Source: Xiphias gladius (Eukaryota; Chordata; Actinopteri; Istiophoriformes; Xiphiidae). Taken from it: DNA of 64,000 bases. A program made the translations under genes and the position numbers. Below are positions 24,338 through 35,700 of the stretch, piece by piece. The notes beneath the pieces are model-generated. The model was not told the DNA's origin, did no database searches, and saw nothing but the letters and a program-made list of their open reading frames with translations. Location of the stretch: the NCBI RefSeq assembly GCF_016859285.1, contig NC_053412.1, forward strand, positions 4,584,289 through 4,648,288. Reading direction: 5' to 3'. The stretch's first letter is position 1. Every line of letters starts with the position of its first letter.

Positions 24338-24430
24338 ATAATAATAATAATAAAAGTAATAAATTCATTTATCTGGCACCTTTCAAATCAACAAAGTGAT
24401 TTACAGTAAAACAAGCGATAGAAAGTAAAA
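24338..24430. repeat. SINE/LINE-tail-like dispersed repeat fragment
   Basis: An ATA-repeat is followed by TTTATCTGGCACCTTTCAAA and AAAGTGATTTACAGTAAAAC. This layout resembles the conserved 'TTTATATAGCACCTTTCA ... AAAGTGCTTTACA' tails found in many fish retroelements. It is a fragment, and the family is not determined. Confidence 0.45.
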
Positions 24431-25334
24431 TCCAAAACATCAAAGATGAAATAATTAAAACCAATTACAACAGATTGCATATTCTTAAATACATATGTAT
24501 TTGAGTCATAACCAAACGAAATCGGGGCACCCACAACTCACTTTTTTGCAGCCTGTCTATATCATAAAGTTTTGTGAACGACTGTATTAGGGCAAGAAAA
24601 GCGACATCATGTTGCAGCATTGCATTCTGGACGACTGATGCAGTGAGGATGTGGCAGTGGAAGTACGGTTTTCTTCGTATCGTGTTGTTTGATCCGTTGT
24701 TAAAAATAATAGAGGGGAGTCACACACCCAACAATTAACTGCACACATCACAGAAATGCCATTTATGACGAGTGTTAAAGTGGCGTGGATTTTTCTTCCT
24801 GAAGAGACCTGGCTCCCTGACCACTTGCCCACTCGGCCCTCCAGCTATGCAGTCTGGCCATCTGGAAACAGAGTCTCTCCTGGTGTGGTGCAATGCTGGA
24901 GTGAGGGTGCTGCCATGTTGGTATGCATCTCCATTTCTCCTGCCCTCTACCACCTAGCAGTTATATTTAGCTGCGTTAAGCCCACTGGTAACTCTAGACG
25001 CTCCTTTGCCTTTTTTCCCCCCTACCAACAGGAATCCCCATACTCTGGGCCGACTCTGAGAGAACGTTTCAAAGACACTGTGGGAGACGATTTCGATCTA
25101 AAGGGTCTATTTCTAAAATTCTGTAAATCAAAATGAGGACAGAGGAAATAATTACCATAAGTTAATCTTGGAAATACAGCATGGGTAACAGCCCTCATGC
25201 TACTTGATGTTTGTCTTAGCAATTGAGAGTTTAGTACATTTGAGTGACGTTCCTGCTTTTTCTTCTCTTTTCACCTTTGACTTGGATCCAATTTTTCCCT
25301 CACAGACTGTTTTCTCTTTCGTCGCCCCCTGCAG

Positions 25335-25590
25335 GATATATGGGGGGCTAACGAACTGCACCTACCAAGAGGCCATGCGGATGGACTGCTTCTGGCCCAA
25401 TCAGATAGTCGACCGCTTCTTCATGGACATTCATCGCACCTACTTCCACGACTGTGCCCTGGTCGGCCGGCTCCTCCACGACCCGCCGGTCAGCGTCCTC
25501 GCCCCGTTCATCACAGTGCCAGTTCTGGTCACCCTGCTCATGACCGCCCTCGTGGTGTGGAGGAGTAAACGCACAGAGGGGCTTTTATAG
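25335..25590 (+). CDS. ramp1: ramp1 coding exon 3 (ectodomain, membrane helix, tail)
   Basis: Receptor activity-modifying protein 1 is a single-pass chaperone and co-receptor. With CLR it forms the CGRP receptor and brings it to the cell surface. This exon follows CCCTGCAG, completes Glu65 and runs to a TAG. It holds Cys73, Cys83 and Cys105, the conserved CFWPN segment (Trp85 is in the CGRP-contact position), DPP before the membrane, one transmembrane helix (about residues 119-137) and the tail WRSKRTEGLL. That tail resembles the retention-type tail (SKRTEG) of human RAMP1. The spliced protein is 149 aa, against 148 in human. Features unlike human RAMP1 are an Asn-Cys-Thr sequon at Asn72 and Tyr75 where human has Trp74. 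Exon joins at 18799/21085 (phase 1) and 21223/25335 (phase 2) keep the frame. Confidence 0.93.
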
Positions 25591-27533
25591 GGAGCCTTGG
25601 GTGCTGGATTTGGGCTCAAGGCTTGGAGATACAAACGGACTCTGGATTTCTCTGTTATGTGTGAACTCGTATACATTTATTCTCAATGTCTTGAAACTGT
25701 GTTATTCTTATGTTAATCTGTATATGAGTGTATGTAAGATGCGATTAAAAAATTGCATACCTCATGCAAAAACTTTTGACCGCAGCAGAGGTTGACCTTA
25801 AAACATTTACGCTTATTTGTGTAGTCCTTTTTAGCAATAACACCAATCACCGATATGAAATTGTCAAAGTTTGGCAGGGGAAAGTAAAAGTTCTTTGAGA
25901 TTCAGGGGATTTGGAGGCCATGCATGTTAATTACCATCTGTTCTCGTGGCCCTAAACAATCTGTGAACACATAAATAACAGTGGGGAGGGCGACATTCAG
26001 GGAGAAAGCAATGACTTGGATAAATGATTGTTATAAATCTGGAGGGGAGGTGAAGACATAGGGGAAAGGAGTCCTTTATCATGCCAGAGTCAAATGACTT
26101 TTTACCGAAAAACAAGCACAATGCTGATTTTATTCTCATCACATCTGCAGTCTCTAAAACACTGGAGAGCTATATACAGTTTTGAGGAAACCAAATTGTG
26201 CCTGGATTACATCTTTATCAACATAACGACGATTTGTTTAGATTGAATGCAATTAGCAGTTGAATTATCTTCAAATACGGCAAATATATCTTTATAAATC
26301 GGTGATATAAGATGTTAAAGTTAGAGACTAATGGCTTGTTTTCAGTGCAGTTTACTTCACAATAGAGACACTTTAAGATTAAATTAATTTCTATTACCCT
26401 GGCCATGGAAGAGTGAGCTCATCTAAGAAATATAAGCTTTTAAGACTGTAGGTAAGGCTCAAAGTGGACTTCAACTGGACACTCACCCGTCACCGTGTGA
26501 CAGGGCTCCATCTAGTGTTCACTCTGCATGCACACAGGTCGATATTCATAATTCAGTCGTTCATACTTATTTAAAAACACACATAACACATGCTTGTTTT
26601 AAAAGGATATGGATCCGACTCTGTATTTCAAGTGATTTTCAACATAGCAGGAGTAGCAGCAGTAGATTTTTATACACCTGCGGCTCCGGGTTCGTGAACA
26701 GTTCCGATGAAACCCACAAACCCCGAACACACAACCGGTAGGCTTAAAACTGCTGATAAGTAGTAGACATTTGTTTGTTTTAGTGGGTTACGAGCCAAAA
26801 AGGTTTGGGAAAACGCTCCTGTACAGGATTGAGCCAGTCAGAGCGATCAAGGTTTGCATGTCAGCCAGTAGAAATACTTCACAACCACTGTAACTTCTGT
26901 GTCTGGGGAAGACACGTTCATGGTGGACAGCAACCTGGGATGGAAGACACGGGAGGACAAGAAGGGACGCAGGATCCGAAATGAATCAATGCATTTGGAC
27001 GAATCGCTGAATTAAGATCAAAACTAATTGGAATTATTTGCAAAATAGTTGGGGACATACAAAGTAAAAAAAAAAACCTCTCTGTCCTCCCTTTAGACCA
27101 TATAAGACAAAACACAGGTCAAGCTCTTTCCAGAGACAGAACTGTGTGTAAATCTTCCCAAACTGTGTAATTAAATACAATGTCGTACTTTTTTTCATCC
27201 ATGTAAAAGTTATGGCTCAGCAATTCCCCTCCATATATTTTGCTTGCTGGGCTATTCTGTCCTGTCAGTGGCGGGGGAATTAATGGTGGCCATATTATCA
27301 AAGCCGTAAAAGCCTTCAACAGTTAAGCTTAGTCAAGCAATGTTTGGCTTTTCTGATTAATGCCCAAGACCGTGTCAGTATTCAAAGACAAATTTCAGCA
27401 GTTTTTAATAATGATAAATGAATTTCGGGGGAGATTAGGAGATCAGAGTTCAGCGCCAGGTGAATGGAGGTGAGCGCCCAGGGCCAGAAGTTAACTATTA
27501 GACTGGTGGAGGAGTTGGAGGTTAATATCTCAC
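25591..27533. other. ramp1 3' UTR and intergenic DNA; possible missing last exon of the methyltransferase
   Basis: ramp1 transcription probably ends soon after 25750. The minus-strand methyltransferase comes in from the right. Its last coding exon is expected left of 27534, but nothing here translates into the usual family C-terminus (a Ser-Pro-Glu-Thr-like segment followed by an aromatic-rich end). Short frames at 26918-27115 and 27382-27633 (minus) do not match. Nothing else is recognised. Confidence 0.4.
25744..25749 (+). terminator. Candidate ramp1 polyadenylation signal (ATTAAA)
   Basis: An ATTAAA hexamer, the commonest variant of AATAAA, lies about 155 nt after the ramp1 stop codon. 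It would give a short 3' UTR. No GU-rich downstream element is obvious, so a more distal site is possible. Confidence 0.35.
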
Positions 27534-27671
27534 TTGTTCCTGATGTCATTGGAGAGACGCTCAGCCTCAGCAGGGTCCTTTTGTTGCAGTTTCTGGTAGC
27601 TGGAGAAGGTCTCCACCATGCCAATATATCCACTCAGTGGCATGGTTCTTTTTACCAACAGCTTCTCATTC
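27534..27671 (-). CDS. Class I SAM methyltransferase, coding exon 5 (last exon recognised)
   Basis: The exon follows TTGTGTCCAG. It encodes NEKLLVKRTMPLSGYIGMVE, then TFSSYQKLQQKDP and AERLSNDIRNK. The GYIGMVETFS segment is characteristic of the C-terminal half of this methyltransferase group. It ends AACAA|GTGAGA in phase 2. Recognised coding so far is 241 codons; family members usually reach about 270, so one exon of roughly 30 codons is missing. If the donor were not used, the frame would stop at once (Lys-TGA). The gene may therefore be shortened, or its last exon may be too diverged to see. Confidence 0.8.
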
Positions 27672-27829
27672 CTGGACACAAAAAACAAACCGACAACAAC
27701 AACAAAAAATGAAGCGGTGTTTCATTACCTATACCTTCGGTGAGGTGAGGTATTCTTCTGCCTTTGAGCGATGCAGCTACGCTCTAAATTGTTCGCGCGA
27801 TGCAGAGTTGGACGTCACTCAACACCCAC

Positions 27830-27933
27830 CACTCTTTGTCTGGGTAGGAGCAGGAGTCAAACATGTTTAGGTAGATCCTCTCAGAGCTTGATCCTAGATA
27901 GGGGTTCCGGAAAGGAAGCAGGGCAGCGTAAAA
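27830..27933 (-). CDS. Class I SAM methyltransferase, coding exon 4
   Basis: The exon follows AACTAATTTAG-like pyrimidine-poor DNA: the acceptor is AAATTAG and is weak. It encodes FYAALLPFRNPYLGSSSE, then IYLNMFDSCSYPDKEW. This is the family's insertion between core strands, which ends in the YPDKE-type motif. It ends GAGTG|GTGGGT in phase 2, and joining exon 5 restores Trp-Asn-Glu. Confidence 0.8.
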
Positions 27934-28545
27934 CTAATTTAAAAAAAAGAAAGAAAAGGTTCTCAGTACCAACCTACTGCATCGCTCAGTGCAGTTTGGG
28001 TAAAATATAAATCACCGACGTACAGTTTGTGGAATTGTAAATGTCTAATCTTGGAATTAACAATTTAATGATGTCAGTGGCTGCTTACTTCTCAGACATT
28101 GCCATACTTACTTTCGTAAGATTTATAATAAACCTTTCGAACCTGTAGGATGTTTTTGTGTCTGTTTTTAGTTTAGCAATGGCCGGCAAACTGCCAATAT
28201 ACCGGATTTGATTCCCACTTCAGCATTAACTCATGCATCAAATGGAATTTGACATATGCAAAATGCACATTTCAAGGTGATTGAAAAACTAGTTGCAGTT
28301 CAGACTTGCACCTTGCCTACAACTTGCAGAGTGACACTCTGCTGATGTAGTATCAAGCTTCCTTTAAATGTAATAATCAGCCTCACAAGAGAGTTCCTAC
28401 AATGGGTCGAGCTCAGAAACGCCGGATGCAGTCCTACATTTCCCATAATGCAACCAACAGCATATTCTTCTTCCAGGTAAATACCCATATGTTTCAAAAT
28501 GAATTTAATAAAGGAATTCTCTGAGAGAAGTTTTCAGATTTAGAC

Positions 28546-28759
28546 CTCTTTACAGATGTCGTTCAGTGCGCTGGAGACGTCCCCGTACTCCAGCTCCATG
28601 TCCATGGTGTAGCTCACGAGGGCCAAGCAGCCTCCAGGCCTCAGCACCCGGTCAGCCTCTTTGAGGAACCGCTGGCAGTCAAACCAGTGAGCCGCTGTCA
28701 TTGCTGTCACAAGGTCCACCTTTCCAGATGCAAAGGGAAGCTCCTCTGCTGGACACTGT
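28546..28759 (-). CDS. Class I SAM methyltransferase, coding exon 3 (catalytic core)
   Basis: The exon starts after CCAG and ends AAAGAG|GTCTAA in phase 0. The first base completes Arg90, and the text continues QCPAEELPF, then VDLVTAMTAAHWFD, then VLRPGGCLALVSY. These are the motif II to motif III/post-III segments of Methyltransf_11 enzymes: AEELPF, the D-V-x-A-x-A-x-HWF strand and LRPGG. The donor +3 to +6 bases (CTAA) are weak, but the join to exon 4 (27933) restores a family-like sequence. Confidence 0.85.
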
Positions 28760-29812
28760 CTGGCTTATGGATGTGGAATAGGGAGAAATCTGAAGGTTAA
28801 TTCCATAGGAGACATAATATATACATATATACATACATATATACATATATTAAATTTATTTGTACAATATTTGTGTTCAGCACCAAAGAATTGTATATAA
28901 ATCATGGTTAACCTCTGATTATCAAAACCTAATAATCCCAAAAAGGAGGCAACAATGGTCATTATCCCTGTACAGTCTGATTCTGAACTTTGTCCCTTTG
29001 CCATCAAGAATAAAAAAATGAAAAATGTATTTTTTTTAAAAAGGGATTAATGTGGTAGTCACAGAATCCCTCACTTGCTAAGGTTGCAGGCTCCTGACAA
29101 TTAGGTCTGGAAAATATGGGTCACCCATTCTCTAAGCTCACGGCAACAATGAATGAAATGGAGGCCGAGTTTACTGTCCTTCCCTGGATGTTGATCATTC
29201 GGAGCAATAAAGATGATGAAGATAAGATAACTTCTAAGCTTACGAAAGGTAATACAAAATAAGCATCGGGGTGAGATTGTTTCCGAGGTTGAGAATGAAC
29301 TTTGCACCTCAGCTGTCCAGCCAAAATTGAAAAAAAAGTTGTGAGCGTGTCAAGAGGAAGATGGAAGTTGAAACATTAATGATTCCACAACAAATAGGCA
29401 AAGTCCATCTGCTGATGAACATAACCTAAAAGGACCTCTTACAAACAAAACAAAGCTACACAGACACAGCTCACTGCTTTTTGGTCAGGATGTGTGGGAA
29501 ATGTAGTTTGCTAGATCTTGCTAGATCAAATGGTTTGAGCTCTGCTGCTGTGCATGTGTGAGAGAACTTCACTTCCAACCACGAAAGGGACTTGAACTGT
29601 CTTGTTGTTCAGGACCTGCAGTCAGAGGGGGATTGATAAAGTCATTACACAACGCCAGTACTCACAGTGAGTCCTAAGACGGTTCAACTCAGAGCAGTTT
29701 GTAAGGTGTTTTTGAAACACCAAACAAGTCACCGCTGACCGCTAGAATTTCTTGTATTTTCCAGGGCCGGTTCCAGTTCTGGTTTTATAAAAAGCCCCTG
29801 CCTTCACCTCAC

Positions 29813-29973
29813 CTGTATGACACATTTGGAGGCTTGCTACTGGCCAGCGCCATCTCCAGCTGGGCGGGACTGATGTCCGTTCCAACCACCTTAGTGAAGT
29901 ATGGAGCCAAAAGGGTCGTCCCTTGCCCCGAGCCACAGCCGACGTCCACTGCGAGGTTGAATTGTTTTGGTGT
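29813..29973 (-). CDS. Class I SAM methyltransferase, coding exon 2 (SAM-binding motif I)
   Basis: The exon follows TTCCTTTTAG and ends TACAG|GTGAGG in phase 2. It encodes residues 37-90. The glycine-rich motif I, DVGCGSGQG (about 46-54), binds S-adenosylmethionine. The acidic end of strand beta-2 is GTDIS, with Asp69 expected to hold the ribose hydroxyls. The protein is a Rossmann-fold Methyltransf_11-type enzyme, probably cytosolic. The substrate of this family is not established to my knowledge, and none can be read from the sequence. Confidence 0.85.
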
Positions 29974-30079
29974 CTAAAAGGAATTGAGTTTCAGTGTTCA
30001 AAGGGTAAAGTTAATGCTGAAAAATGTGACAACAAAAAAAACGTAATTAAACATTAAAACAACTAAAGAAATAGCTACT

Positions 30080-31320
30080 GAATATTACTCGTCTGAAAGG
30101 CTTCTTCAGTTCTTTACTTGTGCACCTAACTGTATGTGCCCTGCTTGACCTGTGCCATGGACTCACGAGTGTCTCCAGTAGTTGCCAATCTCTACACAAA
30201 AGAGGCAGAGAGCACAGCCCTGATCTCCTTCGCAGGAACTGCTCCCAAGCCACTGGTTTAAGTACATGGATGACACCTGGGTCAAAATCAATACACGGGA
30301 AGTGGAAGCCTTCGCAGAACGCATCAGTGCAGTGGACAGCAACATCAAGTTGGCTCGGGAGGATGACAGAGGAAACAGTCTGGCCCTCGTGGACTGACGA
30401 TGACAGAAGCCGCAACACTGAAGTACACGGAAAAACCCCCACACACAGATCAATGTCTGCTCTTTGATTCTCGACACCCGCTGGAGCACAAGCTGGGGGT
30501 TATCAGAACCCTACGCCATCGAGCGCAGAACGTGCCCACAAGGACCGAGGGGGAGGAGAAAGAGAAAAACCACATCAGGCAGGCACTTAGAATACGTTGT
30601 CACCCGAAATGGGCCTGCCTCAAAACCACAGAAAGATACAGAACTGACAGGGAAGGAAGAAGGAGCTTCAACAAACACTGCATCCCTAAGGACTTCAAGC
30701 CCAGTAACACTGTTAGGCAGAAGCTTGTCCACTCTAGGGCCATACACCCGGACAAAAGCAGAGCGATGTAGCGTATGCAGTTCAGTGCGGCGAAGAATGC
30801 ACAGACCTGTACCTGGGGAAGCAAAACAACCGCCGCACGGCACAACACAGGAGAGCCAAGCGCTCAGGTCTGGACTCAGCGCTCCACCTCCATCTGCAGG
30901 ACAAGGGACACTGTTTTGAGGACGGCAATGTACAACATTGTGGCCAGAGAAGAGAGACGCTTTGAAACAGGAGTCAGAGAAGCCATCTACGTCAAACTGG
31001 AACGACCATCACTAAACAGAGGCGGTGGTCTACGACACCACGCAGCAGCCACGTACAATGCAGTCTTGAGATCCCTCCCCAAGTCAGCTTAACAACCATT
31101 CACACCACGACTCGCGTGACTGAGGTGGTTAAAAATGCCTGGGGTCTACGAGAGGTTAAATGCCTGGACTCCCCACCAGACAGTCAGGACTGAAGACGCC
31201 TTTCGGATGAGAGGTGATGTGTCCTCAAAAAACTCCAAGCAAGTCCAGTCGCCCTGGTATAGCACTTAGAAATACCTTGACCTGGATGACTGAGGATCTT
31301 TATACAGCGTCAGTACCGAA
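30080..31320 (+). mobile_element. Decayed Penelope-like retroelement in methyltransferase intron 1
   Basis: On the plus strand, antisense to the host gene, there are remnants of a reverse transcriptase (VSPVVANLYTKEAE, then HWFKYMDDTWVK with the catalytic YMDD at 30263-30274). A thumb-like segment follows (LEHKLGVIRTLRHRA), then a GIY-YIG-nuclease-like region (about 30770-31090). That is the domain order of Penelope-like elements of the Neptune/Poseidon type. The frame is broken by several shifts and stops, so no intact protein remains, and the 5' part of the coding region is missing. A 26-bp inverted copy of the 3' region lies at the left end (30087-30112 against about 31187-31214), the kind of inverted terminal piece these elements often leave. 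The right boundary is approximate. Confidence 0.82.
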
Positions 31321-31335
31321 ACACATATAAGCAAC

Positions 31336-31443
31336 CTTTTTCTCCATGTAGCTCATCATCCTGCTGATCAGTTCTTGGGGTGCCACTCTGTACTGCAGGT
31401 AAGCAGCCGCATGCTTTTTATCCTCGAAGAGCCGTACAGCCAT
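31336..31443 (-). CDS. Class I SAM methyltransferase, coding exon 1
   Basis: The exon encodes 36 codons beginning MAVRLFEDKKHAAAYLQYR and ending SYMEKK. The ATG context is strong (A at -3, G at +4). The donor is AAAAAG|GTTGCT in phase 0. The start resembles that of vertebrate proteins annotated as 'putative methyltransferase DDB_G0268948-like', which begin with an RLFE-K-HA--Y--YR pattern, and this decided the start codon. The intron that follows (29974-31335) is almost entirely a Penelope-like element. Confidence 0.75.
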
Positions 31444-32675
31444 TCTTCTGTGCCAAAGAGCTTGTGCTTGCGAAGGGCTTATCTGACTGACTACTATGAC
31501 TCAGCATTGCAACGTGCACATTAACTGCAGGAGCAAAATGCCCCCTCCGCAACCCCCCCAACCCCACCCCCCTGCACTGCTGCCAAAAAAGCATGTCTAC
31601 ACCCCCTGTTACTCTGTTGTCAGAATGTAAACCTCTGGACACATGTAACAGCGAATAAAAACCTGAGCTGTTCGCCATTAAAGATCAGCAGAAACTGCTT
31701 TGGTTCAATTGAAAACTTTTCAAAATAACAATTGCTTTAAAATAGAGTTGTAAATTGCAAAGATCCAGATGTTATCGAATGCAACCTGTTGGTGACTTGA
31801 TACGAAGTTTGCGAGACCATATATAGAACCGTGAGTTATACATAAAGGGACAATTCATAAAAATAAATATTCAAAATGAGCACAGGATGTGCTGCAGCTA
31901 TGGGTGGCCCTTGAAAATGGCATGTTTATTCCCAATATTAACAAAAAAGAGAGGTTTTTTCCAAATCTAGACTTTTGCACCTGCACTTCCTTGCTAATGG
32001 CACCAGGTGGCAGTAAATGCACATACAGTATGTGATGGTTGGTACGGAAAAGGAAAGAGCTGCTGAGACTGGGAACACTTGGATATCTCATGTTAGTTGT
32101 AATTCCCCATCAATAGATATTTGCACTGGGATGATCAGTTAATTCTGTTTTTTAATCTCCCATAGCATGTTTTTTTTTTCCCTCATATGAATATCAAGAG
32201 AAAAGAAAAGTGTGGCTAAAAATTTAAGTCTAATCAAATTTACATTCTTACAAACCAAGACTCGTCCCTTTATATATCCATTTTGCCTTTGATAAAGTGA
32301 AAAAATCTGTTTTTGACTAATTATTTTGACCTCACACTTTGGTTCCAAGTACATTTAGAAATTATTTATGCCGGAATCCCATAAAACAATCCTGAACCAT
32401 GGCGAGCAGTTTTAGCCCTGTATTTTCTGCTCAATCAACAAGCATTGATCCTTCTCGTTCGCCTGATCAATATCCATTGTCAGATATGGTTTGCAATAGG
32501 GCTGTATTAACAAAAGGGGGGGGGGGGCAGGTGGGTGCACGGTGTCCCCTGACACCATAGAAGCCCCAACCCTTAACCCCACCATGTTGCTATGTGCAGC
32601 CCTGCCTTGTGTCGTCCAATCAATCAGCTTTGATCAAACCTGTCAGCTGCACTCAAGTCACACAACTGTCCACCG

Positions 32676-32731
<56 letters not shown>

Positions 32732-35500
32732 CTGAAGCATGATAAACACACTTTGGAGGGCAATGTTGTCATCCACGTACACGTGTCTACCCAGACATAA
32801 CCAATTTATTACCAAGTCTTTACCACCAAGTCTTATTACGGTGTCCTCACACTTTGCCGCGCACACACACACACAAAAGCCATTAAAAAACACAAAGTCA
32901 ATGGACTCAGACAAGCAGCCTCATGTATGGCTTTAATATCTGCAGGCATTCCCGACACAGTAAAAAAGAGCTATGGGAGTGCTTCCATCTGTGACGAGCG
33001 GTGTTGCTAATGCTGCATGGGGAATTCTCTAGAAAAGCAATCAAACAGGTAATGCACAGTATGAGTAGAAAATATTAGAGATATTGTGTTTAAACAGGAT
33101 TTTTTTTTTTTTTTCACGAAGGCAGGTGTGGGAAAAATCCAGTTTGGAGTTTCTAAACTGGTTGAGGAAGAATTTGTTTGTAATGAGTCAGGAATAGCGG
33201 GAAAAAGGGATGAAACGTAATATAAGAACATGTTATTTTATGCACTGAATGTGTACAGTATACATCTTAAAAATTCATATAAGCCATAAATAGATATGTG
33301 TGTGCTGTTGCAAATACCTGCGCACTGATTTTTTTTCTTTCTTTTGACAGTCTGAGCGCACAGATTTGCAGGGTGGGGGGATGGATAGATGGGTATTGAG
33401 TATAAAATCCCACTTCCCTGCGGAAATCTCAGCAGGTAAAAGGAGATTGCAGCTGTTGGATGAAATCCACGAATTTGGAAAACAGTCTTGTTGCCATGCA
33501 ATTTTTTTTTTTGTTGGGGGGGGGTGCCATGGCTTTTGAATGGGTTTCACAGGGGCCTGGATTCCTTAAACATACTCTTTCACCTGAAAAGAAAAGGGAG
33601 TGGCACCAAAACTAGAGTTCGAGAGTGAGTTGCAGTCGTTGATCTCAAGTTCAAACTTGTCCCAGTCATAACCTTAAGTTTTTACTTTTTCTAGATTTAC
33701 AGTCTCTCACTAACTTTAAATGGGTTGCACCACACAAACTACTTTTTATGTAGAGATTATATGTTACCAAATATTTTATGTCTACGTTTACAAGTAATTG
33801 GCAATTCAGTTGATATCATGTGGCCCCGTAAAACTGTTTTTGGAAGTTATGGCACAAATGTTTCATAGCGCGACTGAGTTGCACATTACTGAAATATTTA
33901 CTAGCTAAGACATTACACTGGCTTGACACCGCACAAACTTAGTGAGGGAATTACAAATGGCTGGTGCAACACAATGCTGAGGTTTCTCTGTTACAAGTAT
34001 GAAATCAACTCGGCAATCCTTGACATAAAAAAAAAGAAAGTGTTAGTCAAATCCCTCCTTGTCTCTTTATTATGGCCCCGTGCATTGTGCCAAACAGTGC
34101 TTGCAATCAATGGTAGGATATGAAGATCTTAAATCTCTGCCCATTAAAACTTCACTTGAGATACACTGTTTTCTCCACTGCCAGTTGTAAAGAGCAAAAT
34201 ATCTGAGCGACTCCGAGGCTGCGTTTTTTTTTTATAACCGAGACGCTCGCTCGGAGATGCACTCGGAGGGCTAATCCCACTCTCCAAGGAGAGAGGTAGG
34301 TATTGGCTTTGATGATAGAAATGGATTAAACAGATTACATTAAAGGCCAGTCTAATTGAACCAATCTATCCTGATTCTGCTGCTGTAAGATAAATGATGA
34401 GAAGGCCAGATACTCCTGGTATATATAGGTCGTGTGTTTGTGTGTCTGGCTTGGGGTTTCTCTTTGGACATTTGCAGGCTTGCTTGAAAAACACAGCAAA
34501 AGCACTTTCTTCGTGTAGAAAAAGGCCCTATTTTGATAACGAAGGCTTTCATAAAGCTTGGGAACAACACTCCTCCAATTCTGTCCATGTCTTTGCTTCC
34601 GCTATTTATCTCTGGACTGTCCAAATTAATTTCTGCCAAGAAAAAACAAACTCGTTATATATGCAGGAATATTTCCTACATATTTTGCCAGTTATTAAAT
34701 AGCTTGTGCAGCCTGCAAGTCAGTTTGATTTCAAACTTTTTTTTTTTTTTTCTTTTTTGGCGCACTCAAGTGCTTGTGGGGGGGGGGGAACGATGCAGGA
34801 AATGGCGACATTACTCCTCCAGTCCCATGTTTTCTTCATCTCCCAGGTTAGATTTCCTCGAAAAGCATAGCTCTTCAAAGCTTTTCAGCAGCCATCCCTC
34901 AGATTTTCCAGGTCAAAGCTTCAATGGCAAACAGATTTCAAAACAACTCGTGCAAGCGACTACTCAATGTAACTTCTGACAAAAAAGTAAAAGAAAACAA
35001 ATATCCAAATATTGCTCATCTCAGTCAAGCTTTAAGTGTTTACAAGTTGGCTTTCATGATTCAAGTGGATTTTAAAAACTCAATGTAAGCTTTTCAAAAG
35101 GTTATGGGTAATATAAATTTACAGTTAATGGGCTGAAACATGCAAAACCACCAGTACCCTTAAAGTGCTGCTAATGCACAAAATGAATTTCATTAGTCTC
35201 AGTGTTTCAATGGAGAATTTCAGTGTGTCACGATGGTCTAAATGCTATTTCAAATGAACCGAATTCAAAGGCGTAAAAAATTGAAGAAGAAACACAGCAA
35301 ACTTGTAAATTTATGGCAAAAAAACCCAAAACTGAATAGTATGCTCTTGATCTCCTTCCCGAGAAGGAGATGCTTCTGAAAGCTTACGTAAGACCGGTCA
35401 GCACAAAAGAAGTCAATTGTGCACCGGCACATTCCAGTTCATCTGCCTGTCTCAATACAGAAGCGTGTGTTTTGAGTCTTTCCATATATTTTGGATGATT
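31444..35500. other. Intergenic DNA upstream of the methyltransferase
   Basis: The methyltransferase promoter should lie just right of 31443; no clear TATA or CpG cluster was found. A (GT)n tract lies at 32677-32728, with poly-T/poly-A runs at 33101-33116 and 34738-34751. Open frames here are short and low in complexity. No gene is supported. Confidence 0.5.
32677..32728 (+). repeat. (GT)n microsatellite
   Basis: About 52 bp of pure GT in intergenic DNA. Confidence 0.95.
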
Positions 35501-35505
35501 ACCTT

Positions 35506-35530
35506 TGTGTGTGTGTGTGTGTGTGTGTGT
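35506..35530 (+). repeat. (GT)n microsatellite
   Basis: About 25 bp of pure GT immediately left of a possible conserved non-coding element. Confidence 0.9.
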
Positions 35531-35544
35531 ACCTGTCCTCCCAG

Positions 35545-35700
35545 GCAGGCTCGTTATCGAAGGTGTCCAGTTGAAGTGAGCGCGATAGGGTGACCTTTCC
35601 CTCCAACCTTGTTATCAGTGTGAACTCGTTAATCAGGACTGTTTAATTAGCAGCGGAATGGCAATCAGGGAGGAGTCGGAGACCTCTATGGTCATAGACA
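35545..35700. promoter_or_regulatory. Candidate conserved non-coding element
   Basis: High-complexity, repeat-free sequence containing CGTTAATCAGG, TGTTTAATTAGC and GGCAATCAGG motifs, of homeodomain and forkhead type. It stands out from the microsatellite-rich surroundings. This is judged from composition only; no cross-species alignment was possible. Confidence 0.25.

Larger units (their letters stand above)
21224..25334 (+). other. ramp1 intron 2
   Basis: This 4.1-kb intron holds an unidentified coding-like fragment (21375-21630), GT microsatellites (22134-22160, 22345-22381, 23682-23741), telomere-like degenerate repeats (23956-24055), a CA tract (24157-24186) and a SINE/LINE-tail-like stretch (24338-24430). 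Positions 22640-22870 may be another dispersed repeat but I cannot name it. The open frame at 24756-25136 looks accidental. Confidence 0.6.
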
